In this document: one piece after another, positions 19,729 through 28,783 of the stretch
Layout: each line of letters starts with the position of its first letter
Position numbering within the stretch: position 1 is the stretch's first letter
NCBI GenBank assembly: GCA_902788605.1
Contig: CADAKX010000006.1
Span: 1 to 64,000 of the forward strand
Reading direction: 5' to 3'
Source: an uncultured Prevotellaceae bacterium
Lineage (GTDB): Bacteria; Bacteroidota; Bacteroidia; Bacteroidales; Bacteroidaceae
DNA: 64,000 bases
Notes under the pieces: generated by a model
Told to the model about the DNA's origin: nothing
Seen by the model: the letters and a program-made list of their open reading frames with translations, nothing else
Database searches by the model: none
Translations under genes and position numbers: made by a program

Positions 19729-21141
19729 ATGGATTTCGAAAACGAAAAGAAACAAGAAGAACAGCAGGTGGACAGCAGTGCTAGCCGCGAGGGTTATCAG
19801 AAAGAATTCCGTCCAGTAGGACGTTCTCCCCGTCCACGTATTCACACCGCTCAGCGTCCAGTAAACGCATATGAGCGCCCTAGTTATAACAAGCATTCTC
19901 AGGATGATGAGGGCGGATTCCGTCCCGAGGGCTTTGGTGCAGGCTTGCAGAGTCAGGCACCTCAGCGTTCTTATCGTCCGCGTACCAATAATGGCTATAA
20001 TAATGGTGGCTATCAGTCTCGTCAGCAGGGCGAGTATGGCCAGCAGCGTGGTGGCTATCAGGGTCGTCCTCAGGGCGGCTATCGTCCTCGCTATAATCAG
20101 GATGGCGATGAGCAGGGCTATCAGCCTCGTCAGCAGGGTGGTTATGGTCAGCAGCGTGGCGGCTATCAGGGTCGTCCTCAGCAGGGTGGCTATGGTCAGC
20201 AGCGTGGCGGCTATCATGGTCGTCCTCAGCAGGGTGGCTATGGTCAGCAGCGTGGCGGCTATCAGGGTCGTCCTCAGCAGGGTGGCTATGGACAGCAGCG
20301 TGGCGGTTTTCAGGGTCGTCCTCAGCAGGGTGGCTATCGTCAGCGTACGGCCGACTATGATCCCAATGCAAAGTATTCAATGAAGAAGCGCATTGAGTAT
20401 AAGGAGGTTAATTTCGATCCCAATGAGCCCATTCGTTTGAATAAGTTCCTGGCTAATGCTGGTGTTTGCAGTCGCCGTGAGGCTGATGAGTTCATTCTCG
20501 CTGGTGTGGTTACCGTTAATGGTGAGATTGTTACAGAGTTGGGAACCAAGGTGATGCGTACGGATATCGTGAAGTTCCACGACGATCCTGTATCATTGGA
20601 GAAGAAGGTTTATGTGTTGCTCAACAAACCTAAGGATTATGTGACTACGAGCGATGATCCTCAGCAGCGTAAGACTGTGATGGACCTTGTTAAGAATGCA
20701 TGCCCTGAGCGCATCTATCCTGTAGGTCGTTTGGATCGCAATACCACTGGTGTCCTTCTGCTTACCAACGATGGTGACCTGGCTTCAAAGCTGACACACC
20801 CCAAGTACTTGAAGAAGAAGATTTATCACGTATATCTGGACCGCAACGTGACAGCACACGACATTCAGCAGATTGCCGAGGGTATCACGTTGGAGGATGG
20901 CGAGATCAAGGCCGATGCTATTGAATATGCTGATCCTGTAGATAAGAAGCAGGTGGGTATTGAGATTCATTCTGGTAAGAACCGCATTGTGCGTCGTATC
21001 TTCGAGAGCTTTGGCTATAAGGTGCTGAAGTTGGATCGTGTTCAGTTTGCTGGTCTGACCAAAAAGAACCTGCGCCGCGGTGATTGGCGTTACCTTACTG
21101 AGGAGGAGGTTGATCGCCTGCGAATGGGTGCTTACGAGTAA
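19729..21141 (+). CDS. RsuA/RluB-family rRNA pseudouridine synthase with Gly/Gln/Arg-rich N-terminal repeat domain
   Basis: A 470-aa protein. The C-terminal half is a standard 23S/16S rRNA pseudouridine synthase. It has an S4 RNA-binding domain (IRLNKFLANAGVCSRREADEFI, about residues 226-247) and the catalytic motif VGRLDRNTTGVLLLTNDGDLA, with the Asp of RLD as the nucleophile. The first about 215 residues are a disordered, basic region built from tandem 16-residue units of the type QQGGYGQQRGGYQGRP. Such tails can bind RNA or drive condensation. Bacteroidota often carry similar tails, but repeat number likely varies between strains. It is probably cotranscribed with asnS, 48 nt downstream. 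Confidence 0.88.
   Translation: MDFENEKKQEEQQVDSSASREGYQKEFRPVGRSPRPRIHTAQRPVNAYERPSYNKHSQDDEGGFRPEGFGAGLQSQAPQRSYRPRTNNGYNNGGYQSRQQGEYGQQRGGYQGRPQGGYRPRYNQDGDEQGYQPRQQGGYGQQRGGYQGRPQQGGYGQQRGGYHGRPQQGGYGQQRGGYQGRPQQGGYGQQRGGFQGRPQQGGYRQRTADYDPNAKYSMKKRIEYKEVNFDPNEPIRLNKFLANAGVCSRREADEFILAGVVTVNGEIVTELGTKVMRTDIVKFHDDPVSLEKKVYVLLNKPKDYVTTSDDPQQRKTVMDLVKNACPERIYPVGRLDRNTTGVLLLTNDGDLASKLTHPKYLKKKIYHVYLDRNVTAHDIQQIAEGITLEDGEIKADAIEYADPVDKKQVGIEIHSGKNRIVRRIFESFGYKVLKLDRVQFAGLTKKNLRRGDWRYLTEEEVDRLRMGAYE
20023..20346 (+). repeat. 48-bp coding tandem repeats in the pseudouridine synthase gene
   Basis: Four near-identical 48-bp units start at 20131, 20179, 20227 and 20275. A partial fifth starts at 20323, and a diverged earlier unit starts at 20023. 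Each encodes 16 residues (Q-Q-G-G-Y-G-Q-Q-R-G-G-Y-Q-G-R-P). Unit length is a multiple of three, so copy-number change keeps the frame. Confidence 0.9.
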
Positions 21142-21151
21142 AGTGCAGTAT

Positions 21152-21170
21152 GTCGCTTTGTCATAGCGAC
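21152..21170 (+). other. Small hairpin between the pseudouridine synthase gene and asnS
   Basis: GTCGCT and AGCGAC pair around a 7-nt loop. No T-tract follows, so it is not an intrinsic terminator. It could be a processing or translation-modulating element. Confidence 0.35.
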
Positions 21171-21189
21171 AAACCAATTAAAAAGAACA

Positions 21190-22629
21190 ATGAAAAGAAT
21201 CAAGATCATTGACGTGCTGAAGAGCACGGAATACGGAAAGGAAATTTGTGTGAAAGGTTGGGTGCGTACCCACCGTTCTTCCAAGGCAGTCGACTTCATT
21301 GCATTGAACGATGGTTCTACCATCAATAACGTGCAGATTGTGGTTGACCCCACGAAGTTTGACGAGCAGTTGCTGAAGGATATTACTACAGGTGCTTGTA
21401 TCTGTGCTGAGGGTACACTGGTGGAAAGTCAGGGTGCAGGACAGAGCAGTGAGATTCAGGCCACTAATCTGGTGGTTTATGGTCTCTGTGGTAATGATTA
21501 TCCTATGCAGAAGAAGGGTCAGAGCTTCGAGGCTATGCGTAAGAACGCTCATATGCGTTTGCGTACCAATACCTTTGGTGCCGTGATGCGTATCCGCCAC
21601 AATATGGCAATGGCTATCCACACCTATTTCCATGAGCATGGTTTCTATTATTTCCACACGCCTCTGATTACGGCTTCTGACTGTGAAGGCGCAGGAAATA
21701 TGTTCCAGGTGACTACCAAGAACCTCTATGACCTGAAGAAGGACGAGCAGGGAAAGATTATCTACGACGATGATTTCTTTGGCGAGCAGACTTCACTGAC
21801 GGTTTCTGGCCAGTTGGAAGGTGAGCTTGGTGCTACAGCACTTGGCGCCATCTATACCTTCGGTCCTACATTCCGCGCTGAGAATAGTAATACGCCTCGC
21901 CACCTGGCTGAGTTCTGGATGGTGGAGCCTGAGGTTGCTTTCTTGGATCAGGAAGAATTGATGGACCTCGAAGAGGACTTTATCAAGTACTGCGTAAAGT
22001 GGGCGCTTGATAACTGTCAAGACGACCTCGCGTTCCTCAATAAGATGATTGATAAGACGCTTATCGAACGTCTGCAGGGCGTATTGAAGGAGACCTTCGT
22101 TCGTCTGCCTTATACTGAGGGTATCAACATTCTGCAGGAGGCTATCAAGAATGGTAAGAAGTTTGAGTTCCCCTGCAACTGGGGTGATGACCTTGCTTCA
22201 GAGCACGAACGCTACCTCGTTGAGGAGCACTTCAAGAAGCCCGTTATCATGACGGACTATCCTCGTGCCTTCAAGTCGTTCTACATGAAACAGAACGAGG
22301 ATACTGCCGATGGCGGTTCTGTTGGTTACAAGGGCGCTGTTGCCCCTGGCCCAACCATGCAGGGTACCGATGTACTCTTCCCACAGATTGGTGAGATTAT
22401 CGGTGGTAGTGTTCGTGAGGAGAGTTATGACAAGCTGATGGGCGAGATTAATCGCCGCGAGATGGATCAGACTCACCTCTGGTGGTATATCGACACCCGC
22501 AAGTGGGGTTCATGCCCTCACGCAGGTTTCGGTCTTGGATTCGAGCGTCTCATCCTGTTCGTCACAGGTATGCAGAACATTCGCGACGTGATTCCTTTCC
22601 CACGTACACCGAAGAGCGCAGAGTTCTAA
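21190..22629 (+). CDS. asnS: Asparaginyl-tRNA synthetase
   Basis: A 479-aa class IIb aminoacyl-tRNA synthetase. The N-terminal OB-fold anticodon-binding domain is about residues 15-110. Motif 2 [25 protein letters not shown] and motif 3 [27 protein letters not shown] are intact. '[21 protein letters not shown]' is typical of AsnRS rather than AspRS. Length is normal. Confidence 0.96.
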   Translation: MKRIKIIDVLKSTEYGKEICVKGWVRTHRSSKAVDFIALNDGSTINNVQIVVDPTKFDEQLLKDITTGACICAEGTLVESQGAGQSSEIQATNLVVYGLCGNDYPMQKKGQSFEAMRKNAHMRLRTNTFGAVMRIRHNMAMAIHTYFHEHGFYYFHTPLITASDCEGAGNMFQVTTKNLYDLKKDEQGKIIYDDDFFGEQTSLTVSGQLEGELGATALGAIYTFGPTFRAENSNTPRHLAEFWMVEPEVAFLDQEELMDLEEDFIKYCVKWALDNCQDDLAFLNKMIDKTLIERLQGVLKETFVRLPYTEGINILQEAIKNGKKFEFPCNWGDDLASEHERYLVEEHFKKPVIMTDYPRAFKSFYMKQNEDTADGGSVGYKGAVAPGPTMQGTDVLFPQIGEIIGGSVREESYDKLMGEINRREMDQTHLWWYIDTRKWGSCPHAGFGLGFERLILFVTGMQNIRDVIPFPRTPKSAEF

Positions 22630-22639
22630 AATAATTCTA

Positions 22640-22679
22640 AAACTACGAATTTCGTAAATGCGAGATTCGTAGTTTTTTT
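22640..22679 (+). terminator. Terminator after asnS
   Basis: AAACTACGAAT-TCG pairs with CGA-ATTCGTAGTTT, followed by T7. Confidence 0.9.
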
Positions 22680-22709
22680 ATGTCCTTTTATAACTTTTGT
22701 ATACAAATG

Positions 22710-22741
22710 TTTGGTGGCTTGCAAAATTTTGATTATTTTTG
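22710..22741 (+). promoter_or_regulatory. Promoter of the 22774 outer-membrane gene
   Basis: TTTG (22710-22713), 20 bp, TATTTTTG (22734-22741). The element matches the consensus in both boxes and spacing, and it sets the gene start downstream at 22774. Confidence 0.82.
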
Positions 22742-22773
22742 CCACTGATAGTATTAACCCAAACAATCATCGT

Positions 22774-23703
22774 ATGAAGAAGTTATTTATTTTAGGTTGC
22801 ATGATGCTTGGTCTGACGGCATCTGCGCAGGTTCCTCTTATTGAGCATGTGGGCGGAAGTGTTGGTGTAGGTACCACAGGTATTACCGTTGATGTTGCTG
22901 CGCGTGTCACCAGTTATTTTGGTATACGTGCTGGTGTGGATATTATGCCTCAGATTAAAATCAATAAGGATTTGAATTTAGGTGTTGATGACAAGTCCTT
23001 GTCTATTCAACAGATGTCTGCCTATATTGATCAGTTGAATCAGTATCTTCCTGCTGCAGACCAGATTGATAAGTCTATCCTTCCCAATGGTGAATTGCCA
23101 AGAAACTTGGATATCCAAGGCAAACTTAGCAATACAACGGGTCACGTGCTGATTGATGTATATCCTTTTGGTCCAGTTAATGGTTTCCATGCAACGATTG
23201 GTGCCTATTTTGGCGGTAAGAAGGTCGTTAAGGTCTATAATAGAGAAGCTGGTGCACTTGCTGTCGTTAATCAATGGAATAACGCCATGCGTACAGCCCA
23301 GAATAATCCTACTGGCTCATTGAATACGCAAGTTGTTCAGCCTTATGGCCTGAAGATGATTGGCGCTGAACTTGGCGATTACTTTATTACGCCCGATCCA
23401 GCGGAGAATGGTGATGTGGAGGCCAGCATTCAAGTGAGTGGTTTCCGTCCTTATATTGGTCTGGGTTTTGGCCGTTGTGTTCCCAATATGCCTCTTGGTT
23501 ATCAGGTTGACTTCGGTGTACAGTTCTGGAACACACCAAAGATTTATGCCCCCTCTTACGATAAGAGCACAGATTCCTTTATTGGAGAGAGTCAGTTGGA
23601 TGAGTCAAAGGTTGGTGGTGATGCCAGCGGTGTGATTAAGACGATCACGAAGATATCTGTTTACCCATCCATTACCATTCGTTTGACGGGTAAGTTCTTC
23701 TAA
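22774..23703 (+). CDS. Predicted outer-membrane beta-barrel protein
   Basis: A 309-aa exported protein with signal peptide MKKLFILGCMMLGLTASAQ. The rest alternates short hydrophobic beta strands with polar turns (GGSVGVGTTGITVDVAARVTSYFGIRAG, GYQVDFGVQFWN) and ends in Phe (RLTGKFF). These traits suit a BAM-assembled barrel. No family-specific motif is recognised. It is monocistronic, between a consensus promoter and a bidirectional terminator. Confidence 0.75.
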   Translation: MKKLFILGCMMLGLTASAQVPLIEHVGGSVGVGTTGITVDVAARVTSYFGIRAGVDIMPQIKINKDLNLGVDDKSLSIQQMSAYIDQLNQYLPAADQIDKSILPNGELPRNLDIQGKLSNTTGHVLIDVYPFGPVNGFHATIGAYFGGKKVVKVYNREAGALAVVNQWNNAMRTAQNNPTGSLNTQVVQPYGLKMIGAELGDYFITPDPAENGDVEASIQVSGFRPYIGLGFGRCVPNMPLGYQVDFGVQFWNTPKIYAPSYDKSTDSFIGESQLDESKVGGDASGVIKTITKISVYPSITIRLTGKFF

Positions 23704-23718
23704 AAATGAATAAACATA

Positions 23719-23754
23719 AAAATGGGATTCACTAAACCAGGTGAATCCCATTTT
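23719..23754. terminator. Bidirectional terminator between convergent genes
   Basis: AAAATGGGATTCAC (23719-23732) and GTGAATCCCATTTT (23741-23754) form a perfect 14-bp stem with A/T flanks on both sides. It serves both the plus-strand barrel gene and the minus-strand S1 gene, whose stop codon lies within it. Confidence 0.9.
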
Positions 23755-24358
23755 CTGTTATGGTGATGAGTCGTCGGCGATAGAGATCGCCGATGGCTTT
23801 CTTGTATATCTTCTTTGAGACACCGAAGCGAGATGCAATATCTTCGGCAGGACTCTTGTCGCCTAACTCGCAAAAGCCGTCGTTCTCGTAGAGATAGCGA
23901 AGTAGTACTTCGGCAAAATCAAGGCTACGTTCATAGCCCGTTTTCTTCTGGTAACGTTCCACCTTGGCTGTAGCCATCAGTCGGTGAGTCTGCTCGTCCT
24001 CCATCACATAGACAAAGTAGCTCTTGCCTTTCTCCATACGTTGCTTTTGCTCGCGGAACGGACAGAAGAGGTCCTTCATCAATCCCCATTTCATAAAAGC
24101 TCCATATTCGTTGACCCATGCGCATTCCATCCATGCGAACTCTCCGACCTTGGCCAGAGGGTGTTCGGTGGTTGCAATGAGACGTTCGTCTTGGTCAAGA
24201 TAGATAAAAACCTCTAGGTCTTGTCCTATCTTTGCATCTTCTGGAACGTAGCGGTTGGGAAGCAGAATGTCACCACTTTGTTCGTCGCCCTCCAAATAGA
24301 GGCCCTGATCAGCGCGACGGATGATGGTCAGGGTGTTATAGTCACCGAGTTTAATCAT
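23732..24358 (-). CDS. CvfB-like S1 RNA-binding protein lacking the third S1 domain
   Basis: A 208-aa cytoplasmic protein. Two S1-like domains (about residues 1-65 and 66-140, with [21 protein letters not shown] and [16 protein letters not shown]) are followed directly by the C-terminal winged helix ([30 protein letters not shown]). CvfB/YitL family members I know have about 280 residues with a third S1 domain between these parts. Here KVERYQKK joins TGYERSLDF without it, so roughly 70 residues are missing in frame. The frame continues upstream inside lolD, but ATG 24356-24358 gives the family-like N-terminus [10 protein letters not shown]. It overlaps the lolD stop by 8 nt. Confidence 0.8.
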   Translation of the reverse strand: MIKLGDYNTLTIIRRADQGLYLEGDEQSGDILLPNRYVPEDAKIGQDLEVFIYLDQDERLIATTEHPLAKVGEFAWMECAWVNEYGAFMKWGLMKDLFCPFREQKQRMEKGKSYFVYVMEDEQTHRLMATAKVERYQKKTGYERSLDFAEVLLRYLYENDGFCELGDKSPAEDIASRFGVSKKIYKKAIGDLYRRRLITITENGIHLV

Positions 24359-25064
24359 TTTTTGTTGGGGTGTTAAGAGTATTAGAATCGTTAGAGGTAT
24401 TAGGGATCGTTGGGATGTCCAGGAGACCGTCACGCATATGGATGGTGCGGTCTGTGATGGTTGCCAACGTCTCGTCGTGGGTAACGATGACAAACGTCTG
24501 CCCGTATTGATTACGAAGATCGAAGAACAGCTGGTGCAGTTCCTCCTTGTTCTTGGTGTCAAGAGAACCACTTGGCTCGTCGGCCAGAATGACAGCAGGG
24601 TTGTTGACCAATGCACGTGCAACTGCAACACGTTGTTTCTCGCCACCGCTTAGCTCATTGGGCTTGTGGCTTGCTCGGTCGGTGAGCCCCATAAATTGTA
24701 GCAGTTCTTTTGCACGCTCTTTGGCCGCCTTTTGTGATGTTCCAGCAATATAAGCAGGTATCATGATGTTCTCGATAGCCGTGAACTCAGGCAACAACTG
24801 ATGGAACTGGAATACAAAACCCAAATGTCGGTTGCGGAAGTCGGCAAGGGCTTTCTGTGATAGGGTGGTGGTGTCAATTCCGTCGACATATACAGAACCA
24901 GTGTCGGGCTTGTCAAGGGTGCCAATAATCTGCAGTAAAGTGGTCTTTCCTGCGCCACTGGGACCAACAATGCTCACCACTTCACCTTTGTTGATGTGCA
25001 GGTCGATGCCTTTGAGTACTTGCAGTGAGCCAAAGCTCTTAGTGATATTCTTTATGTCAATCAT
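24351..25064 (-). CDS. lolD: LolD-type ABC transporter ATPase (lipoprotein release)
   Basis: A 237-aa ABC ATPase. Walker A is GPSGAGKT (residues about 34-41), the signature is [15 protein letters not shown], and Walker B is [12 protein letters not shown]. The H-switch is VTHDETLA. The sequence is closest to the LolD/MacB-type ATPases that energise lipoprotein extraction. The cognate LolC/E permease is not adjacent. The tail after the core ([16 protein letters not shown]) is low-complexity. It lies 39 nt downstream of the antiporter gene and is probably cotranscribed. Confidence 0.85.
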   Translation of the reverse strand: MIDIKNITKSFGSLQVLKGIDLHINKGEVVSIVGPSGAGKTTLLQIIGTLDKPDTGSVYVDGIDTTTLSQKALADFRNRHLGFVFQFHQLLPEFTAIENIMIPAYIAGTSQKAAKERAKELLQFMGLTDRASHKPNELSGGEKQRVAVARALVNNPAVILADEPSGSLDTKNKEELHQLFFDLRNQYGQTFVIVTHDETLATITDRTIHMRDGLLDIPTIPNTSNDSNTLNTPTKND

Positions 25065-25103
25065 TCTTTTCTGATGTCTTAACTACAATGTTCCTTTAAA
25101 TGT

Positions 25104-27233
25104 TTAACTTCTCTTTTTCTGTAACCAGTTTAGCAACGTGTCATAGATACTGTTCTCTTCGTGGTGTTGTGCTTCTGTGAAGCTCATCTTTTCCTCCTTT
25201 GTATTACCGTATTGGTCAGGGAAGATAATCATAAGATTGGTGCCAGAGAAATACTTTGTAAGCTCATCGGGCAGGCGATCGAGGGCTGTCTTGTAACTGA
25301 TGGTTCCTTTACGTGCGGTGACCACCACCAGCAGGTTGTCTGTTCCGATATGACTGGCCAACTGTGGTAACTCGTTCCAATGGGCCATGTATGTATATTC
25401 CGCCCTTACGTTGGGATGCTGGTTGTTGACATATTGCTCGATAAGTGTCAGCGATTCGTGACGACCATGGAATTGTATGCGGCAGTCCAACTGACCGGCA
25501 AAGCGACAGAGGCGCTCCAGCCATCGGTTGAAGCCTGGTTCAAACTCTGCTCTGCTGGGTACGGCCACCTGAATACGTCGCAACGTGCTAAGTGGCTGAG
25601 TAAAACGCATGAGCAGAATCTGTCTGTTCAGACCATTGTAGAGGCTCTGAATAAACTCACCCCAGAACTTTTTGGTAATCTCAGTGTGGACGTGCATGCC
25701 CATCACAATCTCTGAACAGCCATTCTCTCGGAAAGCATGTTTGATGCCGTTGGCAATGTTGGTGGCCAGTCTTACCTGGGTTTGTACCTGTATTTCTGAT
25801 GCGCTGGCCTGACGTTGTAGCTGTTCTAAGAGTTGAATGCCCTGTTCACACTCTTTGGCGCTGTTTTCTCCATCGTATACCACGTTGAGGGCCACCAGTT
25901 CTCGTTTCAGCTTCTGATTCCTTGTTAACTGTGCCAGTTCCAACAGTTGCGGTGCGATTTCTGGATATTTCACGCAGACCATAATCTTTTCATCATCCTG
26001 TCTGGGCCTTTTCATGTCAGGCAACGCCCGTTCGTTAAACACAATCTGTTGCGAGGCCCGTTCTGTCATCATGGTTGATATGATACAGGTAACCAAAATC
26101 ATGATGACCACACCATTCAGCATGTTGTTGTCAGCCAATGCTGTGCCATCGTCCATCAGTAGTCGTCGGCCTACCATTACCATCGCAATGGCGCCAGCGG
26201 CGTGAGCAGATGTCAATCCAAACATCATGTGACCTTCGGCTTTCGTTAGTTTAAACAGTAATGCTGAGATATAGGCTGCGACAGCTTTGCCAAATGTACC
26301 AAAGAATGCGATGAGTAGTACGATGCCCCAAATCTCAGCACCCTCAGCAAGGGTGTTAAGGTTGATCAGCATGCCCACACCAATTAGGAAATAAGGAATG
26401 AAGATAGCGTTGCCAATAAACTCCGTGCGATTCATCAGTGGTGATACGTGTGGGATATACCTATTAAGTATCAAACCGGAGAAGAAGGCACCAAAGATAC
26501 CTTCCAATCCGATGAGTGCAGACAGGGCAGCACTGAGGAACATCACTGAGATAACAAAGATATACTGCATGACTGCATCGCTGTATCGACGTAGGAAATA
26601 GCGAGCTATGCGTGGAATCAACAAAACGCTGCCGACGCAGAATGCAGCAAACTTCAAGGCGAAGAGTGTCCAAAACAGCCAGCCGCTATTCGGACTAAAT
26701 GTGCCCACCAGTCCGGCAAGCATCACCAATGCCATGAAGAGAGAAATCATCGAAGAACCAACGCTAATCATAACGCTGGAGTTTTGTTGCAAGCCATAAC
26801 GTCCGATGATAGGGTAGGCTACCAGTGTGTTTGAGGCCATGATGCATCCCAATAGGAATGATGCCTGTGCACTATAACCCAGTATGGTGATGGACATGAG
26901 GTATGTCAGTATAAGTGGTACGAAACAGGTGAGTATTCCAAAGATTATCAGCCGTTTAGAATTCTTCTTTACACTTTCAAGGTCCATCTCAAGGCCAGCC
27001 AGAAACATGATGTAATAGAGACCCACCTGGCCGAATACTTCGAACGAAATATCGCGTTTCAAGAGATTAAGACCGTGTTCTCCAATAATGATACCAGCCA
27101 GAACCATGCCGATGATGTGTGGAATACGTAATTTACTCATCACGATTGGTGCGAAGAGAATAACGAGTAGTACCACGAAAAATATCAACGTGGGGTCTTT
27201 GATGAGTGGTTCTATGACAACTTGTGTTTCCAT
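25104..27233 (-). CDS. CPA2-family cation:proton antiporter with C-terminal USP-like domain
   Basis: A 709-aa inner-membrane protein. About 12 membrane segments fill residues 10-400, with family-typical stretches such as LRIPHIIGMVLAGIIIGEHGL and GLEGIFGAFFSGLILNR. A soluble C-terminal part (about residues 415-700) resembles a tandem universal-stress-protein fold and has no TrkA-N nucleotide motif. It would exchange Na+ or K+ for H+; the ion cannot be told from sequence. It heads a three-gene minus-strand unit with lolD and the S1 protein. Confidence 0.85.
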   Translation of the reverse strand: METQVVIEPLIKDPTLIFFVVLLVILFAPIVMSKLRIPHIIGMVLAGIIIGEHGLNLLKRDISFEVFGQVGLYYIMFLAGLEMDLESVKKNSKRLIIFGILTCFVPLILTYLMSITILGYSAQASFLLGCIMASNTLVAYPIIGRYGLQQNSSVMISVGSSMISLFMALVMLAGLVGTFSPNSGWLFWTLFALKFAAFCVGSVLLIPRIARYFLRRYSDAVMQYIFVISVMFLSAALSALIGLEGIFGAFFSGLILNRYIPHVSPLMNRTEFIGNAIFIPYFLIGVGMLINLNTLAEGAEIWGIVLLIAFFGTFGKAVAAYISALLFKLTKAEGHMMFGLTSAHAAGAIAMVMVGRRLLMDDGTALADNNMLNGVVIMILVTCIISTMMTERASQQIVFNERALPDMKRPRQDDEKIMVCVKYPEIAPQLLELAQLTRNQKLKRELVALNVVYDGENSAKECEQGIQLLEQLQRQASASEIQVQTQVRLATNIANGIKHAFRENGCSEIVMGMHVHTEITKKFWGEFIQSLYNGLNRQILLMRFTQPLSTLRRIQVAVPSRAEFEPGFNRWLERLCRFAGQLDCRIQFHGRHESLTLIEQYVNNQHPNVRAEYTYMAHWNELPQLASHIGTDNLLVVVTARKGTISYKTALDRLPDELTKYFSGTNLMIIFPDQYGNTKEEKMSFTEAQHHEENSIYDTLLNWLQKKRS

Positions 27234-27300
27234 TATGTTGTTAGGCCTCCAAAATGACAGGTTGCTTGGAATAAAACATGAATATGTATCAATTTGTTTG

Positions 27301-27308
27301 CAAAATTA
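27301..27308 (-). promoter_or_regulatory. -7 box of the antiporter operon
   Basis: TAATTTTG read on the minus strand, about 68 bp before the ATG. The -33 position has no TTTG. It diverges from the asd -7 box 44 bp away. Confidence 0.45.
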
Positions 27309-27351
27309 CAACTTTTTCTGCAAAAAAGGAATTAAAAAGGAAAGTTTTTTG

Positions 27352-27359
27352 TAAATTTG
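27352..27359 (+). promoter_or_regulatory. asd -7 box
   Basis: TAAATTTG, 33 bp before the asd ATG at 27393. No -33 TTTG lies 20 bp upstream. It defines the start of asd downstream of the longer open frame. Confidence 0.5.
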
Positions 27360-27392
27360 CAGCCCAAAAGAATAAATAATATCGTTTATAGA

Positions 27393-28415
27393 ATGAAAGT
27401 AGCAATTGTTGGCGCTTCAGGCGCAGTAGGACAGGAGTTTTTACGCCTGCTTGACGAGAGAAATTTCCCGATGGATGAACTTGTGTTGTTTGGTTCAGAG
27501 CGTTCTGCCGGTACCAAGTATACCTTCAAAGGTAAGGAACTGACAGTGAAACTCTTGCAGCATAACGACGACTTCAAGGACATCGATATAGCCTTTGCTT
27601 CTGCTGGTGCTGGCACTAGTAAGGAGTTTGCAGAGACCATCACCAAGTATGGCTGTGTGATGATTGACAACTCGAGCGCTTTCCGTATGGACGATGATGT
27701 ACCCTTGGTGGTGCCTGAGTGCAATGCGGAGGATGCTTTGCAACGTCCACGCAATATTATTGCCAATCCTAACTGCACAACAATCATGATGGTGGTAGTA
27801 CTCCAGCCTCTGGAGAATATCAGCCACATTAAGCGCATCCATGTCTCATCTTATCAGAGTGCGTCTGGCGCTGGTGCTGTTGCTATGGCTGAGTTGCAGC
27901 AGCAGTATAAAGAAATCGTGGAAACTGGCGAGGTGAAGACTATCAAGAAGTTCCCCCATCAGCTGGCTTATAACGTCATTCCTCAGATTGATGTGTTCCA
28001 GCCAAATGGCTATACCAAGGAGGAAATGAAGATGTATAATGAGACACGTAAGATTATGCATACCGATGCCAAATGTTCGGCTACGTGTGTTCGTGTTAGT
28101 TCATTGCGTTCTCACTCAGAGTCAGTATGGATTGAGACCGAGCGTCCACTCAGCGTAGAAGAGGCTCAGAAGGCCATCGCTGCTGCTCCTGGTTGTACTT
28201 TGGTTGACGATCCTGCCAATCTGAAGTATCCTATGCCCCTTGAAACAGCGGGAAAAGATGATGTTTTCGTAGGCCGTGTGCGTAAGGACTTGGCTGATGA
28301 CAATGGTCTGACTTTCTGGCTTTCTGGCGATCAGATTCGCAAAGGCGCTGCGTTGAACGCCGTCCAGATTGGCGAGTATCTCGTTCAGAAGAAAGATCTT
28401 CCCTGCTTTGCATAA
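27393..28415 (+). CDS. asd: Aspartate-semialdehyde dehydrogenase
   Basis: A 340-aa NADP-dependent enzyme making aspartate semialdehyde for Lys/DAP, Met and Thr synthesis. The N-terminal nucleotide-binding motif is [12 protein letters not shown]. The catalytic Cys128 lies in [23 protein letters not shown] and the His-containing [15 protein letters not shown] complete the active site. Start ATG 27393 gives the classic [11 protein letters not shown]-terminus; an earlier in-frame start would lie in the promoter. Length is normal. Confidence 0.95.
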   Translation: MKVAIVGASGAVGQEFLRLLDERNFPMDELVLFGSERSAGTKYTFKGKELTVKLLQHNDDFKDIDIAFASAGAGTSKEFAETITKYGCVMIDNSSAFRMDDDVPLVVPECNAEDALQRPRNIIANPNCTTIMMVVVLQPLENISHIKRIHVSSYQSASGAGAVAMAELQQQYKEIVETGEVKTIKKFPHQLAYNVIPQIDVFQPNGYTKEEMKMYNETRKIMHTDAKCSATCVRVSSLRSHSESVWIETERPLSVEEAQKAIAAAPGCTLVDDPANLKYPMPLETAGKDDVFVGRVRKDLADDNGLTFWLSGDQIRKGAALNAVQIGEYLVQKKDLPCFA

Positions 28416-28783
28416 GCTCTTTGCGTGAGATAGCGAAGACAAGTACGTTACTTCGCACTTTTAGGATACAGAATCCTTGAAAAATTCTCTAGAGAATTTG
28501 GCTGTTACTCCGTGAGTTAGCAATCGTTACTCCGTGAGTTGGCACCTGAATTCTCTAGAGATTTTTTTTATTAATAGTATGGATGTCGTTTGAGAGTTGG
28601 TTCTTTGTTTTTTGTAACGCCGTAAGATGGCTTCCTTTTCTTTGTGGAAACAATCAATTTTTTAGTGTAAAACCGTCATTTTTTTTAGAAAAAGTGTGGC
28701 TCATTAAAACTTTTTTTGTATTTTTGCATCCGCAATTAATATATTAATTTATCTAACTAATTTTTTTACTAACTTTACTACAA
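28416..28783 (+). other. Intergenic region asd to the 28784 gene
   Basis: No gene is seen in these 368 bp. It contains the composite hairpin (28481-28568) and a -7 box TATTTTTG at 28719-28726. No TTTG lies 20 bp upstream of the box. An A/T-rich 57-nt leader then precedes the ATG at 28784. Confidence 0.6.
28481..28568 (+). repeat. Composite palindrome/direct-repeat hairpin after asd
   Basis: An 18-bp perfect palindrome AAATTCTCTAGAGAATTT (28482-28499) is followed by two copies of GTTACTCCGTGAGTT (28504-28518, 28526-28540; 22-bp period). A second palindrome core TTCTCTAGAGA then runs into T8 (28551-28568). The two outer palindromes can pair with each other, presenting the direct repeats in the loop. 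Each repeat itself contains ACTC-CGT-GAGT. The T-run suits a terminator for asd, but the internal structure is more than a terminator needs. Confidence 0.75.

Noticed and set aside
20023-20346. CRISPR-like array
   Set aside because: The 48-bp units are contiguous with no unique spacers and lie in frame inside a gene.
23732-24646. A 304-residue version of the S1 protein starting inside lolD
   Set aside because: The extra N-terminal residues are the lolD sequence in another frame, and the family-like N-terminus begins at 24358.
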